From: Teratosphaeria epicoccoides
Taxonomy: Eukaryota > Ascomycota > Dothideomycetes > Mycosphaerellales > Teratosphaeriaceae
Assembly: GCA_021401465.1 (NCBI GenBank)
Contig: JADDMT010000034.1
Span: forward strand, 248,001 to 312,000
DNA length: 64,000 nt
Direction of reading: 5' to 3'
How positions within the stretch are numbered: position 1 is the first letter of the stretch; the number at the start of each line of letters is the position of its first letter. This document shows, piece after piece, positions 1-10,400 of the stretch. Position numbers and translations under genes: made by a program. The notes under the pieces were generated by a model, which was given only the letters and a program-made list of their open reading frames with translations, did not search any database and had not been told where the DNA came from.

Positions 1-326
1 CTCCCCCTTCGGAGCTCCGGTTCCGCGCGCAACGTCTCGCGGACGTCCATCCACGCTCTCGTGGAACTTCGTGCCCGCGTGTCAAGCTGCGTGAGTCGAG
101 TCTGGGCTCTCGTTGGCGTCAGCGTGCGCGGAGAGAGTCACGGACTGGCCGAACGGACTGTGCGGCGGTATATGCTCTGGGCGGCAAGTGGGAGGGAGGG
201 CGAGGGCCGTCGATGTTTCATGGCGCGGGGACTCGGATCCCGTGCGCATCTGTGCTTTGCATTCAGCGGGCGCTGATCTATCTTTGTGGAATTGCTCGCC
301 GCGCCACACTTTGGATGCCATGATTG
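1..326. other. 3' flank of the tyrosyl-tRNA synthetase gene
   Basis: I see no gene here. It lies downstream of the minus-strand TYS1 stop codon. Open frames on both strands overlap the lysine/proline-rich 3' end of TYS1, follow its GC-rich composition and resemble nothing. Confidence 0.5.
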
Positions 327-1613
327 CTATTTCACACTCAAGTCCTTCAGCTGCTCGCCCGCCTTCCCAACCGCAACCTCTTCCGCCCCAGGGCCCTCGA
401 CATGCCCATCGGGTTTTGCCGCGATGCCGTTCGTCGCCGCCTCGCCGCCCTTCGCACCCGGGAATCTCGTGCCGAGATTCTTCTCCTTCTTTTTCTTCTT
501 TTCCGGTGCTGGAGGCGGCGGGTAAGCCTTCTGCTCGATCTCCTGCCACTCCTTATTCGTCTCGTACTCCTTCCTGATCGGCGCTAGGATTTCCAGCAGC
601 GCCTCGGTCACGGCAGGCTTGAGAGCTTGCGGTTGCAGAACGTCGTTGCGGAAGTCCTTCTGCATGTCTTCGATTGTGCTGTAGACTAGTGGCTCGCTGT
701 CTTTTCGGGGGACGACAAACTTGGGTGTGCCGTTGTGCTTGATTGCTGAAGCTGGGAGGAGCACGTATTCGACGAAGGATAGGACGCCGTTACCTTCAAC
801 GGTTTTGATCGGGCAGTAGGCCTTCTTCAACTTTCTCCTTACGGTTTCGGGGGTGTCGATCAGATCGATTTTGCTGTCTGGGTCTGAACTGCTCATTTTG
901 CCACCCTCTTGCAGACCTGGGATAAGCGGGTTCATGAGATGGGCTCGCTTCCTGAAGCCCATCTTGGGGAGTTGCTCCACAGCCAGAGTGAAGATCTTTC
1001 GTTGATCAACACCACCGAACTGCGCGTCGACGTCTAGGTATTCCTCATCCAGGGCCTGCATGAGCGGGTAGACGTTGTTGGACAGGGGTGCGGCTTCGAG
1101 CTGCTTGACGACGTCCGAGCCAGCTTTTGCCGCATCGTGTGTCGACGTGAATGTGCTGAGACGGAGGAAGTCGAGGAAGTACCTGGCGCCAGTCTCGCCG
1201 CTGGTCTGGTAGTCGGAGCCGCGGACGAATTTGAGACGAGAGGTATCGACACCAACGGCTTTCAGCGCTTCGGAAATGGCTTTGGTGTAGTAGGCCGATC
1301 GTGCCTGGACGAGCTCGTATGGCGACTTCTGGGCGTCGAGGAAACCATGCACATCTGCAATCAGAATCTTGACCTCGCATCCGGCGGCCAGGAACTCGGC
1401 GATCTTCAGCATGGGCACGAAGTAGCCGCAGTGGGGCTTTCCGGTGGTCGCGGTGCCCCAGTAGACTCGGAGGGGCCGCTCATTCTTGTGCAGGATTTCC
1501 TCGATGATTTCTGGGTTCAGGACTTCTTGCAGGTTCTTCGTGATGAGGGAGAACTTCTCGGTGGCACTGGAGGCCAGCTGGGCTGAAGTGTCGGCGGTCA
1601 TGGTCGAGATCAC
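327..1613 (-). CDS. TYS1: Cytoplasmic tyrosyl-tRNA synthetase
   Basis: Class I aminoacyl-tRNA synthetase that charges tRNA-Tyr with tyrosine in the cytosol. One uninterrupted 428-residue frame. The N-terminal Rossmann catalytic domain carries the HIGH-like signature as PHCGYF (residues 60-65) and the second signature as KMSSS (residues 239-243). Between them are the tyrosine-site segments ending in the QFGGVDQRK stretch. The length is close to the usual eukaryotic core enzyme, and the last ~60 residues form a lysine/proline/glycine-rich tail (a KKKKKEK run) that varies between fungi. Met5 (MTADTS) is an alternative start two residues after MIS. It shares a ~390-bp divergent promoter with the PXA/PX gene. 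Only the exact start is in doubt. Confidence 0.96.
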   Translation of the reverse strand: MISTMTADTSAQLASSATEKFSLITKNLQEVLNPEIIEEILHKNERPLRVYWGTATTGKPHCGYFVPMLKIAEFLAAGCEVKILIADVHGFLDAQKSPYELVQARSAYYTKAISEALKAVGVDTSRLKFVRGSDYQTSGETGARYFLDFLRLSTFTSTHDAAKAGSDVVKQLEAAPLSNNVYPLMQALDEEYLDVDAQFGGVDQRKIFTLAVEQLPKMGFRKRAHLMNPLIPGLQEGGKMSSSDPDSKIDLIDTPETVRRKLKKAYCPIKTVEGNGVLSFVEYVLLPASAIKHNGTPKFVVPRKDSEPLVYSTIEDMQKDFRNDVLQPQALKPAVTEALLEILAPIRKEYETNKEWQEIEQKAYPPPPAPEKKKKKEKNLGTRFPGAKGGEAATNGIAAKPDGHVEGPGAEEVAVGKAGEQLKDLSVK

Positions 1614-2000
1614 GATGTGTCTTCTGTCGAAGGATCTTTCTGTTTATGAAGGATCTTTCTGTTTATGAGCGGATGCTGTAGCGTCGAATACCGTCCTGAG
1701 TCATTATTTGCTATGGCTCCACTAAAAGCACGGATCGGGCCGGAGGAAGTTGCCGCAACGGAAGCGCTAGTCGCGGGCGGAAGGAGCGCACGTGGGGGGA
1801 GAGTCGACCAAGTGCCGACTGTACCTGACATCGCTGCTAGATCACCCCGAAGGAGCTTGACACCTGCATGGTGCTCGGTGGCGGAGGCTCGAAAGTCCAT
1901 CGTCACCCCGGAGGCGATTGTGCCTGAGAAGCGGAGTAGATATATACACTGTGTATGGATGGATGCCCGGCGATGACAATCGTCGAGCACCATCGCGATC
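1614..2000. promoter_or_regulatory. Shared divergent promoter, TYS1 / PXA-PX gene
   Basis: A 387-bp gap between two head-to-head starts, so it must hold both promoters and 5' leaders. A short direct repeat of 'gaaggatctttctgtttatga' type, with the two copies adjacent near 1628-1668, lies just upstream of the TYS1 start. No TATA box or factor site can be named with confidence. Confidence 0.5.
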
Positions 2001-5000
2001 ATGGATGATGATGAGAAGAAGCCTGCAGCGGTGCAGGACGGATTGGATGACATAGCACTGTGCAAGCAAGAGACCGTGCAGACCCTCGCCGACAAGACAT
2101 TGCACTTCCTGTCGCACGCGAGCAACGAGACGCTCGGCGCATGTCTGGTGGGGCTTGGCGCAACGACGTACTTTGTGCTGGGCAGGATTGGCCTGGTCGT
2201 CATGGGAGTCGCGGGCGGCGTCGTGTTGCACGCGACTTGGGCAGGCACGAGCGGCGACGGTCGTGATGAACCGGGCAGGGCGGCGCAACAACAGAAGCGG
2301 CGGGAAGCCGGGGTGGAGATCGCCAAGAGGGCGCTGGACTGGAGGTCAGCGTCAAGCCGGGCCGGGCCAGACGAGAAGATGAATGCTGAAGACACTTGCA
2401 CCAAGCTGTTGTCCGACCCGGAGCTGGACTTCTCCCGCTTCGGCCCGCAGACAGAGAAGGCCTTCAATGCCTTCACCGATGCCGTCATCAAAGACTACGT
2501 GCACTACTGGTACCACCCGACCATCCCCGGCGAGCACTCGTTCCCCCACGCCTGCAGACGGACACTGGTGGCATTTCTCTTGTCGTTGACCGGCCACCTG
2601 GGGCGGAAGCGACCGGCAGATGCCTTTTTGGACTTTGTGACCAACGCCAGTAGTATCATCATTGTCTTCCTGAACGAGCTGGCCGCCGCTCTGAATGCGT
2701 CACCAAATGCGCCGGCTGACGATGCCATCGCCGCATATCTGGCACTGAAGCCGGACAGCAGTCTGTCGTACATGCTGAATCAGGACTCCCAAAAGGCCAA
2801 ACTGGGAGACGCGGCCGAGGACATCTTGCAAGCATATCTCGATCCGAAGGCATACAACTGCCCGCCGGTGCATGTGTTTCTCAAGCAGGTGCTCGCGGAG
2901 TTGGTCCTCGGATACACGGTCGCCTACTGTTCCGCGCCGACATTCATAAATGAGTGGATTGTCTACGGATTAGAGGAGAGTGAGACGACTAAAGAAGTCA
3001 TGGACATGGTCGATGCTGGTGTTGAAGGACGGCAACATGAGAATGATGCACCTGTGCAGCCGGCTGAGAAGCTCGCTCAAGCGAAAGACTTGCAGGGCGT
3101 CCAGAGCAAGAAAGAGGCCGCAGCGTCAGACACGCCACACAGCACAGTCGACGAACACAGACGGCAGACGAGTCGCGCAGAGGAAGTCATGGACGAAGCA
3201 ATGCAGGAAGCAAAGAGGCTGACCCAGCTGATGATCGAAGAGGATGGGAAGAGAGCTCAAGAGGAACAGCAGAGTCAGACCGCAGCTAGCAGTTCAGAAG
3301 ATATCTCAACCACCACAACGCAGGGCATTGCTACGCCTAGTTCGAGTCATAGCGATGGCATGCGGCAGAGCGTAGAAAGCGCGACCTCGAGCACACAGCC
3401 TCCTTCTCGACCGAGCGATGCAGTACAGAATGACCGGCCGATCACCCCGAGTGCCAAGTCGCAGTTTACATCATTTGACCAAATGCTACCGCAGCAACAG
3501 CCAGCTGCACTGAGCCCGGATCGGTCACGACGAGAGCCACCACAGCTGACGCTACACAACGCGACCATCAGCATTTTCGATGATAGTCAGCCTGGCGAGC
3601 GTGCCTCGATCAAAGCCAAGCCAGACATCGACTACATGATCCAGATTGAGCCGTCGTCAGGCGGATTCTCTGGATGGATGATCTTTCGAAAGTATGCCGA
3701 CTTCGAGACCCTGCACGAAGTCCTGCGCCGGATTAGCGTCATTACTGGTGTTTCGCAGTTCACCCAGGCACATCCGGAGCTACCAAAGTGGAAGACCAAC
3801 ACCAAGGCTGGTCTTCGTCAGGAGCTGGAGCGCTATCTGATGGATGCTGTACGCTATCAACAGTTGGCAGAGAGCGAAGGAATGAAGCGTTTTCTGGAGA
3901 AGGATCAAGGTTTGTCGAAGTCGCCCTCTGGAAACAAGGGCTTTGGGTGGCCCACTCCAGACGCGTTCGGCAAGCTCGGAGGCGACATGATGAATGTGCT
4001 GACCAAGGCGCCGAAGCAAGGCCTGGCGGGCGGTATTGCAGGCGGCAAGGCAGTGTTTGGTGGTGTTTCTGGACTCGTGGGTGGTGCCATTGGTGGCAGA
4101 AAGCAAGAAAATCTGTCACAGGCTAGTCTTGGTAGGACGGCGTCAAATCCCACGGTCGACGGCGGCGCATCCCACAAGTCAAGAATCAGTATAGCTAGCG
4201 ATGGATACGCCAGATCGTCAAGTGCAGCTCGGCACAGTCAGGACAGTCTACGGTCAGTGCCACCGTACAACGGCGAGAGGAAGGGCAGTCTTGCTGGTGG
4301 AGATATCAGGACGAGGACTGATGGTACATTTTCTGGACGCCCGGGCAGTGATTTCAGGCAATCGATCGACTCAGTGTCCCACGCACAGAAGCCGCTGCCA
4401 ACGTTTCAAGAGCCCTCGCAAGCATCGACGGCAAGGCCAGACATGCCTACCAGACCAAGTTTTGACGGCGGTCTGGAGCACATAATTAATCTCCCACCGC
4501 CGCCGTCAGAGATTCCTGATGACTTTGCGGCACCCGCCTCGCCGAGCAGGAAAAGCACAGATACCTTCCGCTCAACAAACCTGGACCAGGTTGTCTCCTC
4601 TGACACACCAACCGCGACACTATCTCGTCCTGCTCAGGCCCCACCAAAACCCAAACCGGAAACCGCAGCCAAAGAACCCCTCACCGAGCGCGAAACCTCC
4701 GTCGCCGTCGAACTCATGTTCGCCGTAATCCAAGAACTCTACACCCTCTCCTCCGCCTGGAACATCCGCCGCACCCTCCTCACCGCCGCCAAGAACTTCC
4801 TCCTCCGCCCGGGCAACCCACAACTCCTCACCATCAAAGACATGCTGCAAACCTCCCTCCTCGACTCCAACCTCTCAGACTCCGGTATCGCGGGACACAT
4901 ATACAAGTTGAGGGAGAACGCGCTGCCGACCGCGGAGGAGATGGATGTTTGGAGGAGAGATTACCCGGAGAAGAGTGAGGAGGAGAAGGAGGCGTTGCGG

Positions 5001-5180
5001 CTGAAGGCGAAGGCGCTCTTGGTTACGAGGGGGATGCCGCAAGCGCTATCGAGCGTTATGGGGGCTGCGGCGAGTGGGCAGGCATTGGGAAGGGTCTTCG
5101 AGGCGTTGCAGGTGGAGAGGGTGGGGAGAGGGTTGGTTTTTGGGCTGGTTTTGCAGGGGTTGAGGGTGCTTACGCACTGA
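2001..5180 (+). CDS. Membrane-anchored PXA / PX / nexin-C domain protein
   Basis: A 1059-residue intronless protein of the sorting-nexin group related to Mdm1/SNX13/14/25. Domains in order: a hydrophobic anchor at ~47-78; a PXA domain from ~128 (KLLSDPELDFSRF onward) to ~320; a long Ser/Gln/Thr-rich linker; a phosphoinositide-binding PX domain at ~514-635 (DYMIQIEP, FRKYADFETLHEVL, then a basic KWKTNTK loop); a glycine-rich linker; and a C-terminal nexin-C domain from ~897 to the end. Family members tether the ER to vacuole, endosome or lipid-droplet membranes. Unlike Mdm1 and SNX13/14 I see no RGS domain between PXA and PX. The start at 2001 is the first ATG and precedes the anchor directly. 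The membrane-contact role is inferred from the family. Confidence 0.88.
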   Translation: MDDDEKKPAAVQDGLDDIALCKQETVQTLADKTLHFLSHASNETLGACLVGLGATTYFVLGRIGLVVMGVAGGVVLHATWAGTSGDGRDEPGRAAQQQKRREAGVEIAKRALDWRSASSRAGPDEKMNAEDTCTKLLSDPELDFSRFGPQTEKAFNAFTDAVIKDYVHYWYHPTIPGEHSFPHACRRTLVAFLLSLTGHLGRKRPADAFLDFVTNASSIIIVFLNELAAALNASPNAPADDAIAAYLALKPDSSLSYMLNQDSQKAKLGDAAEDILQAYLDPKAYNCPPVHVFLKQVLAELVLGYTVAYCSAPTFINEWIVYGLEESETTKEVMDMVDAGVEGRQHENDAPVQPAEKLAQAKDLQGVQSKKEAAASDTPHSTVDEHRRQTSRAEEVMDEAMQEAKRLTQLMIEEDGKRAQEEQQSQTAASSSEDISTTTTQGIATPSSSHSDGMRQSVESATSSTQPPSRPSDAVQNDRPITPSAKSQFTSFDQMLPQQQPAALSPDRSRREPPQLTLHNATISIFDDSQPGERASIKAKPDIDYMIQIEPSSGGFSGWMIFRKYADFETLHEVLRRISVITGVSQFTQAHPELPKWKTNTKAGLRQELERYLMDAVRYQQLAESEGMKRFLEKDQGLSKSPSGNKGFGWPTPDAFGKLGGDMMNVLTKAPKQGLAGGIAGGKAVFGGVSGLVGGAIGGRKQENLSQASLGRTASNPTVDGGASHKSRISIASDGYARSSSAARHSQDSLRSVPPYNGERKGSLAGGDIRTRTDGTFSGRPGSDFRQSIDSVSHAQKPLPTFQEPSQASTARPDMPTRPSFDGGLEHIINLPPPPSEIPDDFAAPASPSRKSTDTFRSTNLDQVVSSDTPTATLSRPAQAPPKPKPETAAKEPLTERETSVAVELMFAVIQELYTLSSAWNIRRTLLTAAKNFLLRPGNPQLLTIKDMLQTSLLDSNLSDSGIAGHIYKLRENALPTAEEMDVWRRDYPEKSEEEKEALRLKAKALLVTRGMPQALSSVMGAAASGQALGRVFEALQVERVGRGLVFGLVLQGLRVLTH

Positions 5181-5509
5181 GGAGGTAGGGTAATAGAAGC
5201 TGTGTGCTCAAGTACTATAGCCTCGCTCAGACGTTGAGCAGTACCTGTGAGTGCACGAACCCCCCGGGAAGAGGCGCGTCGCAGGTCTGGGTGATGTGGC
5301 CATGTCGAGAGTCGCTGTGAGGCGAAGTGGCGAATGCACGTGCCCCTCGAGTGTGCCACCGCCGCGAGCGCTGCCATTAGGTCCCACCATGCTTTCTAAC
5401 ATTCGAAACTCCAGAACTTCCGTGTCCGTCTTCCAACGAACTGGTAGATCCTCCCACACGACATGAGATTGTTAGCATCACGGCATCGTCAAGCGAGCCA
5501 GGCACTGAG
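5181..5509. other. Intergenic, no gene seen
   Basis: This 329-bp gap lies between the PXA/PX stop and the F-box frame. Short overlapping frames exist on both strands but show no family resemblance. Confidence 0.5.
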
Positions 5510-5809
5510 ATGGCGTCGACAGACACGCAGCGCGATACGTCAACATCGGAGAGCCACCGCATCCTCAACACGGTCGAACTGCTTGAGGCGATCCTGCTGC
5601 ACGTACCGCTGAAAGATGTCTTGGTTTTGCAAAGCGTCGGCAAGACGTGGGCCGCTACGGTCCTAGGGTCTTCGCAGCTGCAGCAGGCTCTGTGCTTTCG
5701 GCCGGCCTCCGATCATAACCCAATCCCAGCTGCAGACTTCGAGCCAGGAGCCGGTGAATGGAATAATCTTCGCTGGAATCGGCTCGTCGGGATCAAACGA
5801 TTTGCGTAG
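5510..5809 (+). CDS. Short F-box domain protein, probably truncated
   Basis: A 99-residue frame. Residues ~18-65 match the fungal F-box pattern (RILNTVELLEAILLHVPLKD, then LVLQSVGKTWAATVLGSSQLQQALCF). F-box proteins recruit substrates to SCF ubiquitin ligases through Skp1. Related fungal proteins usually run to 200-400 residues, whereas this one stops at 5807-5809. In another frame, 5920-6100 reads like the leucine-rich continuation common after such F-boxes (NPLLLRIRVSVG), so the gene may be frame-shifted or contain an unrecognised intron. F-box assignment is fairly confident; integrity is doubtful. Confidence 0.55.
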   Translation: MASTDTQRDTSTSESHRILNTVELLEAILLHVPLKDVLVLQSVGKTWAATVLGSSQLQQALCFRPASDHNPIPAADFEPGAGEWNNLRWNRLVGIKRFA

Positions 5810-6189
5810 GCCGGCAAGGTCGGTAGGATTTGTTCCATCGACGACCTGTTTTGTACTGGCGGACAATTCCTGGGCTCGATGGGAAGTAGTCTGGGGCTCG
5901 ATCGTGCTCTACGACCTGTCAAGAAAGCGACAAGACTCACAGCTGAGCACACGGTATTTCATTACAACCCGCTGCTGCTGCGAATACGGGTCTCGGTCGG
6001 ACCCGTGCAGGAGTTGGAGTGCATGAGGACGCTGCATTTCATCAGCCGGCTAGAGCGCCAGTCGCGCTACTCCAGAGTCGTCTGTAACGAACGAGCAGTG
6101 TGATTTTCGCAAATGCAGATGCACCTCGAGTCTGCTCCCGTTCCGAACCCTTCACGCAATACCCAAGTTTTAGTCCAGCAGGCACGCTG

Positions 6190-6752
6190 TCTCCAACCGG
6201 TGGTTCAGCCAGACTGTGTCCCTTCTCAGCGACTCGCTGAATCGAGCATACCAGGACCCCTACAAACTCAGACTGGCAGCCAAAGCCAGCGACACCCCTC
6301 ACCTGCTCACCTTCTCGGCCAGCGCCTCCGACTTCCTCGCTGCCATCATCACAGCCTCCAACCCCAACCTCACGAACGCGACCGCAAGCCAGACATCGAA
6401 TGACCCCCGCCCTCCCCTCCCTCTCTCCACCGCCTCGCCGAACCCCCTCCGGCGCAATCAAGCCTACCTCCTTCAGCCACTCGCCTGGAAGGTCAAGAGA
6501 AACCTGCATCTACTGCTTCGACAGGGATTTCCTAGCCTTGCGATGCGTCGTGGCGCGCCGTATCCTGCTTGTGTAGCCGCGGGCGAGGAGGGTCGCGATT
6601 GTTACTCTGGATGGGATGGGCAGGGACCTCGTGATATTTCGGCGAGGATGTTTGAGCGGGCTAGTGTTTTGGAAAATGGGAGGGGGCTTTGCGGTGGGGA
6701 ATTTGGTGGTGAGACTGGCGCATCCGTTGCGACAGGTTGTAGAGTAAGTAGT
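6190..6752 (+). pseudogene. Frame-broken coding debris, family unknown
   Basis: Consecutive segments in different plus frames look protein-coding. First is a frame at ~6190-6400 with C-ending codons (NRWFSQTVSLLSDSLNRAY). Then a second frame runs 6400-6580, ending in RDFLALRCVVARRILLV before a TAG. It continues after the stop as VAIVTLDGMGRDLVIFRRG to a TAA at about 6750. The uninterrupted sense after the internal TAG suggests a CAG-to-TAG change or a decayed gene. I cannot name the family, and it may or may not be the 3' part of the neighbouring F-box gene. Confidence 0.3.
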
Positions 6753-6978
6753 TGCCTTGATCTGACAGGAGCCGAGTTCAGGTGTGGTACTTCCTGGGCA
6801 GAGGAGAGATGTATGTGCTGCAGGCCTGTCTGTCCATCGGCCTGCAATCATGTCGTAGGACCGTGATTTTCGTCCCTTGAGTGACGTCCCAACACAATAA
6901 AAGCCGCGCATGATCTGCGACTGGGTGCGATAAGAAGTCTTGTCGGCACCAACGCCCGCCCACATGCCTGCAGCCCTC

Positions 6979-7435
6979 TCACGAAAGCACAGCATTCTTC
7001 CCCTCCTGCTCCCTCTTCTCCCTCTGCTGCACCAGCTCCCTCAAGAGCCCAACCTGCAACGGATACGGCTGGCCCAACCTGCGCACACAAAATCAGCACT
7101 ACCCTCCAACCCAACAATCGACAAAAGCAACGAAACCCACCAGGTCGCCCTCTGCGTATGACCCCTATAATCATCCCCCGGATTCGGATGCACCAACGCG
7201 CTCAAGAGTTCGTGCGGCAGCGTGTGGATGTAGTAGATGTGGATGTCGAAGCCGCCGCGGGAGCCGTTGGTGATGGGGGCGGTGAAGGAGGTGTAGGCGG
7301 GGCTTTGGCTGGTGGGAGTGGGGGTGGGGTTGACTAATGCTTTGGCATCGGGGTCTTCGGAGATCTTGTCTTCGGACAGGGGAGTGGTGCGGTCCCAGCC
7401 TTCGCTTGGGAAGCAGTCACCAGTGGCTGAAGTGA
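6979..7435 (-). pseudogene. DOPA 4,5-dioxygenase-like gene with its centre deleted
   Basis: Read on the minus strand, the sequence gives a DOPA-dioxygenase N-terminal part (EGWDRTTPLSEDK, then NGSRGGFDIHIYY). It is followed directly by the family's C-terminal part (LVHPNPGDDYRGHTQRATW). A clean 62-bp intron (7140-7079, GT-AG) follows, and a last exon LGQPYPLQVGLLRELVQQRE ends at 6979. In intact family members about 60-70 residues lie between the FDIHIYY strand and the LVHPN segment, including the metal-binding HP(V/T)AMFEV stretch. They are absent here and the reading frame is kept. No convincing first exon with an in-frame ATG is visible. The intact enzymes cleave catechols extradiolically; this copy should lack the active site. 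Confidence 0.7.
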
Positions 7436-7440
7436 GACAT

Positions 7441-8214
7441 CTTGCGAATCGCCATTGTGGCTTGATGGGATGCTACATGGATGTGTAGCTACTTCCGAGT
7501 TACATAATAAATTGGTGCTCAGCCATCAAGATCAGGTGTTGATTGTCAGCTTAGCCAAAGATGCAAGAGAATGTCTGATGACTGAAGAACAGAACAGGCG
7601 GTTACTTGCGCAAGAATACCATCACAGCCAACAAGCCATATGCACGTGCAAATCTCGCTGTGGTAAGGCCGTCAGCTGCAAAGCGCCGTGGCTCTAGGGC
7701 TGGCGTGTTCGTGGCAGTGCCCTCTCAACGCATTGAACACGCCTCCGCTCTCGGCGAGAAAGTTTTCTGGAATCCTCAGCCGACGAAGGCTACGCCAGGA
7801 GGTAAGTGTCGGCAGCTGACGGCAAAGGATGAGGTTGGAAGGGAGGCGGACGCATGCGGCGTGCAAGAACTCTAGTGAGGCGGAGAAGAGGGCACGGGGT
7901 CTAGGTCAGAAATAGATGGTTGAGGGTGCTGTGGTTGCTGTGGTTGGTGGCGTGCTGGGCTGTGAGTTTGAGGCGGGAAGCGTTGATTTGGTCTGTCTGG
8001 GTAAGGTTGGTGATCTTGGCTGCGGGTTGAAATGGCCCTGTTGGAATGATGAGGTGCAGATCTGCTGTGATGATCAAACAAGTGAATATCGTTGCTTCGA
8101 CAGCTACGTGTCAGAGCCAGGTACTGCGCCAGACGACCTTCGCTCATCGGGTACCATTACACTCATCATTCGCTACCCAAAACCGCCAAAGACCAATCTT
8201 GAACGTCTTGTATC
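7441..8214. other. Intergenic, no gene seen
   Basis: About 770 bp between the dioxygenase relic and the next minus-strand gene. Small frames such as 7455-7697 (+) and 7872-8147 (-) have no recognisable motif. A missing 5' exon of the relic could lie at its left end. Confidence 0.4.
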
Positions 8215-8926
8215 CTACTGCTGAGCACCTATCCTCGTAACCTCTTCGCTATCCTGACCCCAGATACTCGTCGGGCTGGCTCGTCTGCTGTCTTGGTCCA
8301 CTATGCTCGAAGCTGGACTGCTCTCCGGGGACACGATATAGAGATCCTCGAAGTTGCCAAAGAGCAGGTTACTCAGGTAAGCCAAGAGAGGTACTTTGAT
8401 TGATGCGAGCGACGACTCGTAATTCGGTAGGTGAGAGTATGTGTCTTTCTCGTCGGGCAGGTAGAGATCGTTGCGCCTCACATCGACGTATGAAGTGCCT
8501 CGCGGGATGCGTTTCTTGGTGCAGCGCAGCTTTTCATCTGGTAGCATAGTGTCAGTACCGTTTGCATGACACCGCGCGTTGCGCCTGAATACTGCTCATT
8601 CTCAGCATGGACATACCTTTATCCAGCCATGCGCACAGATCCTTTTGTGAACTTGTCTGCAGCTGGCCTCTGTATTTGTACAACAGTACAGGCCGGTCGT
8701 CAAATTCATCAAGCCGGTATTTGTCGGCACTACTGCTAGTAGCGCTCGTTGTCGTTGAGTCCGTCAGTCCAGTGCGGTCATGCCTAAGGCTCGGCGCTGT
8801 GGTTGTGGTTGTGGTTGTTCCAGTGGTCATGGCGGGCAGGGAGTCGCCACGAAAGCCGCCCGGTCCGTTTGGTTGAGTCAGAGCAAATAACAGGCAGCTG
8901 TTTGCGTGTGGGCTGCTATTTGTCAA
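8215..8926 (-). CDS. Hypothetical protein, two exons
   Basis: Model: exon 1 8926-8617, intron 8616-8538 (79 bp, GTATGT...TACCAG), exon 2 8537-8215, giving 210 residues. The splice joins two frames smoothly (LCAWLDK | DEKLRCTKKR), which supports it. The N-terminal third is a Thr/Ser low-complexity stretch, followed by a charged segment (DEFDDRPVLLYKYRG) and a C-terminal half with a hydrophobic helix (PLLAYLSNLLFGNF). I see no known domain or signal peptide. A start at a downstream Met in the Thr-rich stretch is possible. I do not recognise it. Confidence 0.5.
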
Positions 8927-10400
8927 GTGAATGTCGAATGCATGTCACAAGGACGGTGTCATCTGAGACACGGTTGACGCTGAGGCTTCGTTTCGTCTGG
9001 AGATGGAGTCCAGTGGAGCGTGGTTCATGAATTTCTGATGATCAGATGATCGACCTCTGGGCGTGTGTGATCCACTCGAAGCGTGTGTAAGCCGTGTGAT
9101 GGGATGGTTTGTGGTGAACAAGGTGTTGCTGAGAGAACCAGATCGCTGCGGCGCCGATGACTGCGCCTTCGTCATGCTTGCCAAGCGCCACGCTAAAATA
9201 GCGTGTCATGAGATGAATACTTAGTAAGCTCCCAGACTCTGTGTCGTGTCTGCGCTGCTGCCGTTGCCGTCCCCAACTTCGCCCATCAGTTTCAACAAGT
9301 GTGTGGCTCGCATCCAACTCTGGATCCATGGTGGCCGAGTCGACTGAATACCTTAGAGTTGACACTCAGTCTGTGTACAGGCTCTTGTCCATCGATATGG
9401 AGTCACAGCACTCCAGGTACCGCCAGGCAATGGGACACGGCCTCTGCGCTCATGCAGTCCCGATGCTGGAGACAGGAAAGCCCAATCACAGAAGCTGTTA
9501 AAAGCCCATTAGTGGAGCGATACTGGTGGCTTTTGGTAGGCATCTCGGCAACATCACCACACTATGAAACCGTCAGATATAGAGTATACAGGAATCCCGC
9601 GCGAATTCATGACCGTCGGAGAAACCATCTGATCCAATGTTCTGAAAGCTGATTGAATGCCTTCACCCAACGGCACCAAAACACTGAGTCGAAAAGATCT
9701 ATTGCCTCTTCAACTTGGACTTCTGTGGCCGACCCAGGAACGGGCATCGGCATAGAGGCCGCCTCTCCATCCTACACATTCGCATCACAGATTATTCACA
9801 GGCCGATTAGGGCGGCAATGCAGCCTGCAGATGCAGCATCCAATCGGACATCAAGTAGCAGGCGCAATTTGATGAGCGAAAATAGTCCGAAGCTGTCACC
9901 ATCCCTTCAAATGCACACTCGATCTGACAAGGCAATTTTGCGCGGGTAGATATCCTCTCCATCCCGGACTCAATTGGGTCGATAAAGCTATCTTTCAGGA
10001 TCGGCTGGTCTCATAGGCTGAGTGCTTCCCAATGCAAACGCTGGCAGAATGCTACTCGTTGCATCCGATGTGGTTGGATCATAGAGAAGACACATCCCAC
10101 GCAATGCAATTCCATGCAATGCAGATATCCTCCGCGATGCTGGTGTTGGGCCTTCGGGTTTTCAATAATGGCAGTTCCAAGATCTTCCTGCAGGTCAGCA
10201 GCGGCCCATGCTTTGTCCAGTACACAATCTTGAGGCAGGTCACTGAAATATATATCTGAGGACCAGAAAGACTGAAGGGCATAACTCGACTTTGGCACTT
10301 TTCTTTGCCCATTTACCGCATTGCCAACTTTGGTTGCGCTTGTCTTGTCTACTCGCTCTATCTGTGCCTTACAATTCGTCACCATCGACTGAACGGAATC
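8927..10400. other. 1.5-kb intergenic stretch upstream of the giant gene
   Basis: I find no supported gene. Several overlapping frames of 60-120 codons occur on both strands without family resemblance. The right end should contain the promoter of the DUF3638 gene. Confidence 0.45.

Noticed and set aside
1137..1586. 149-codon plus-strand frame
   Set aside because: Antisense to the catalytic domain of the tyrosyl-tRNA synthetase.
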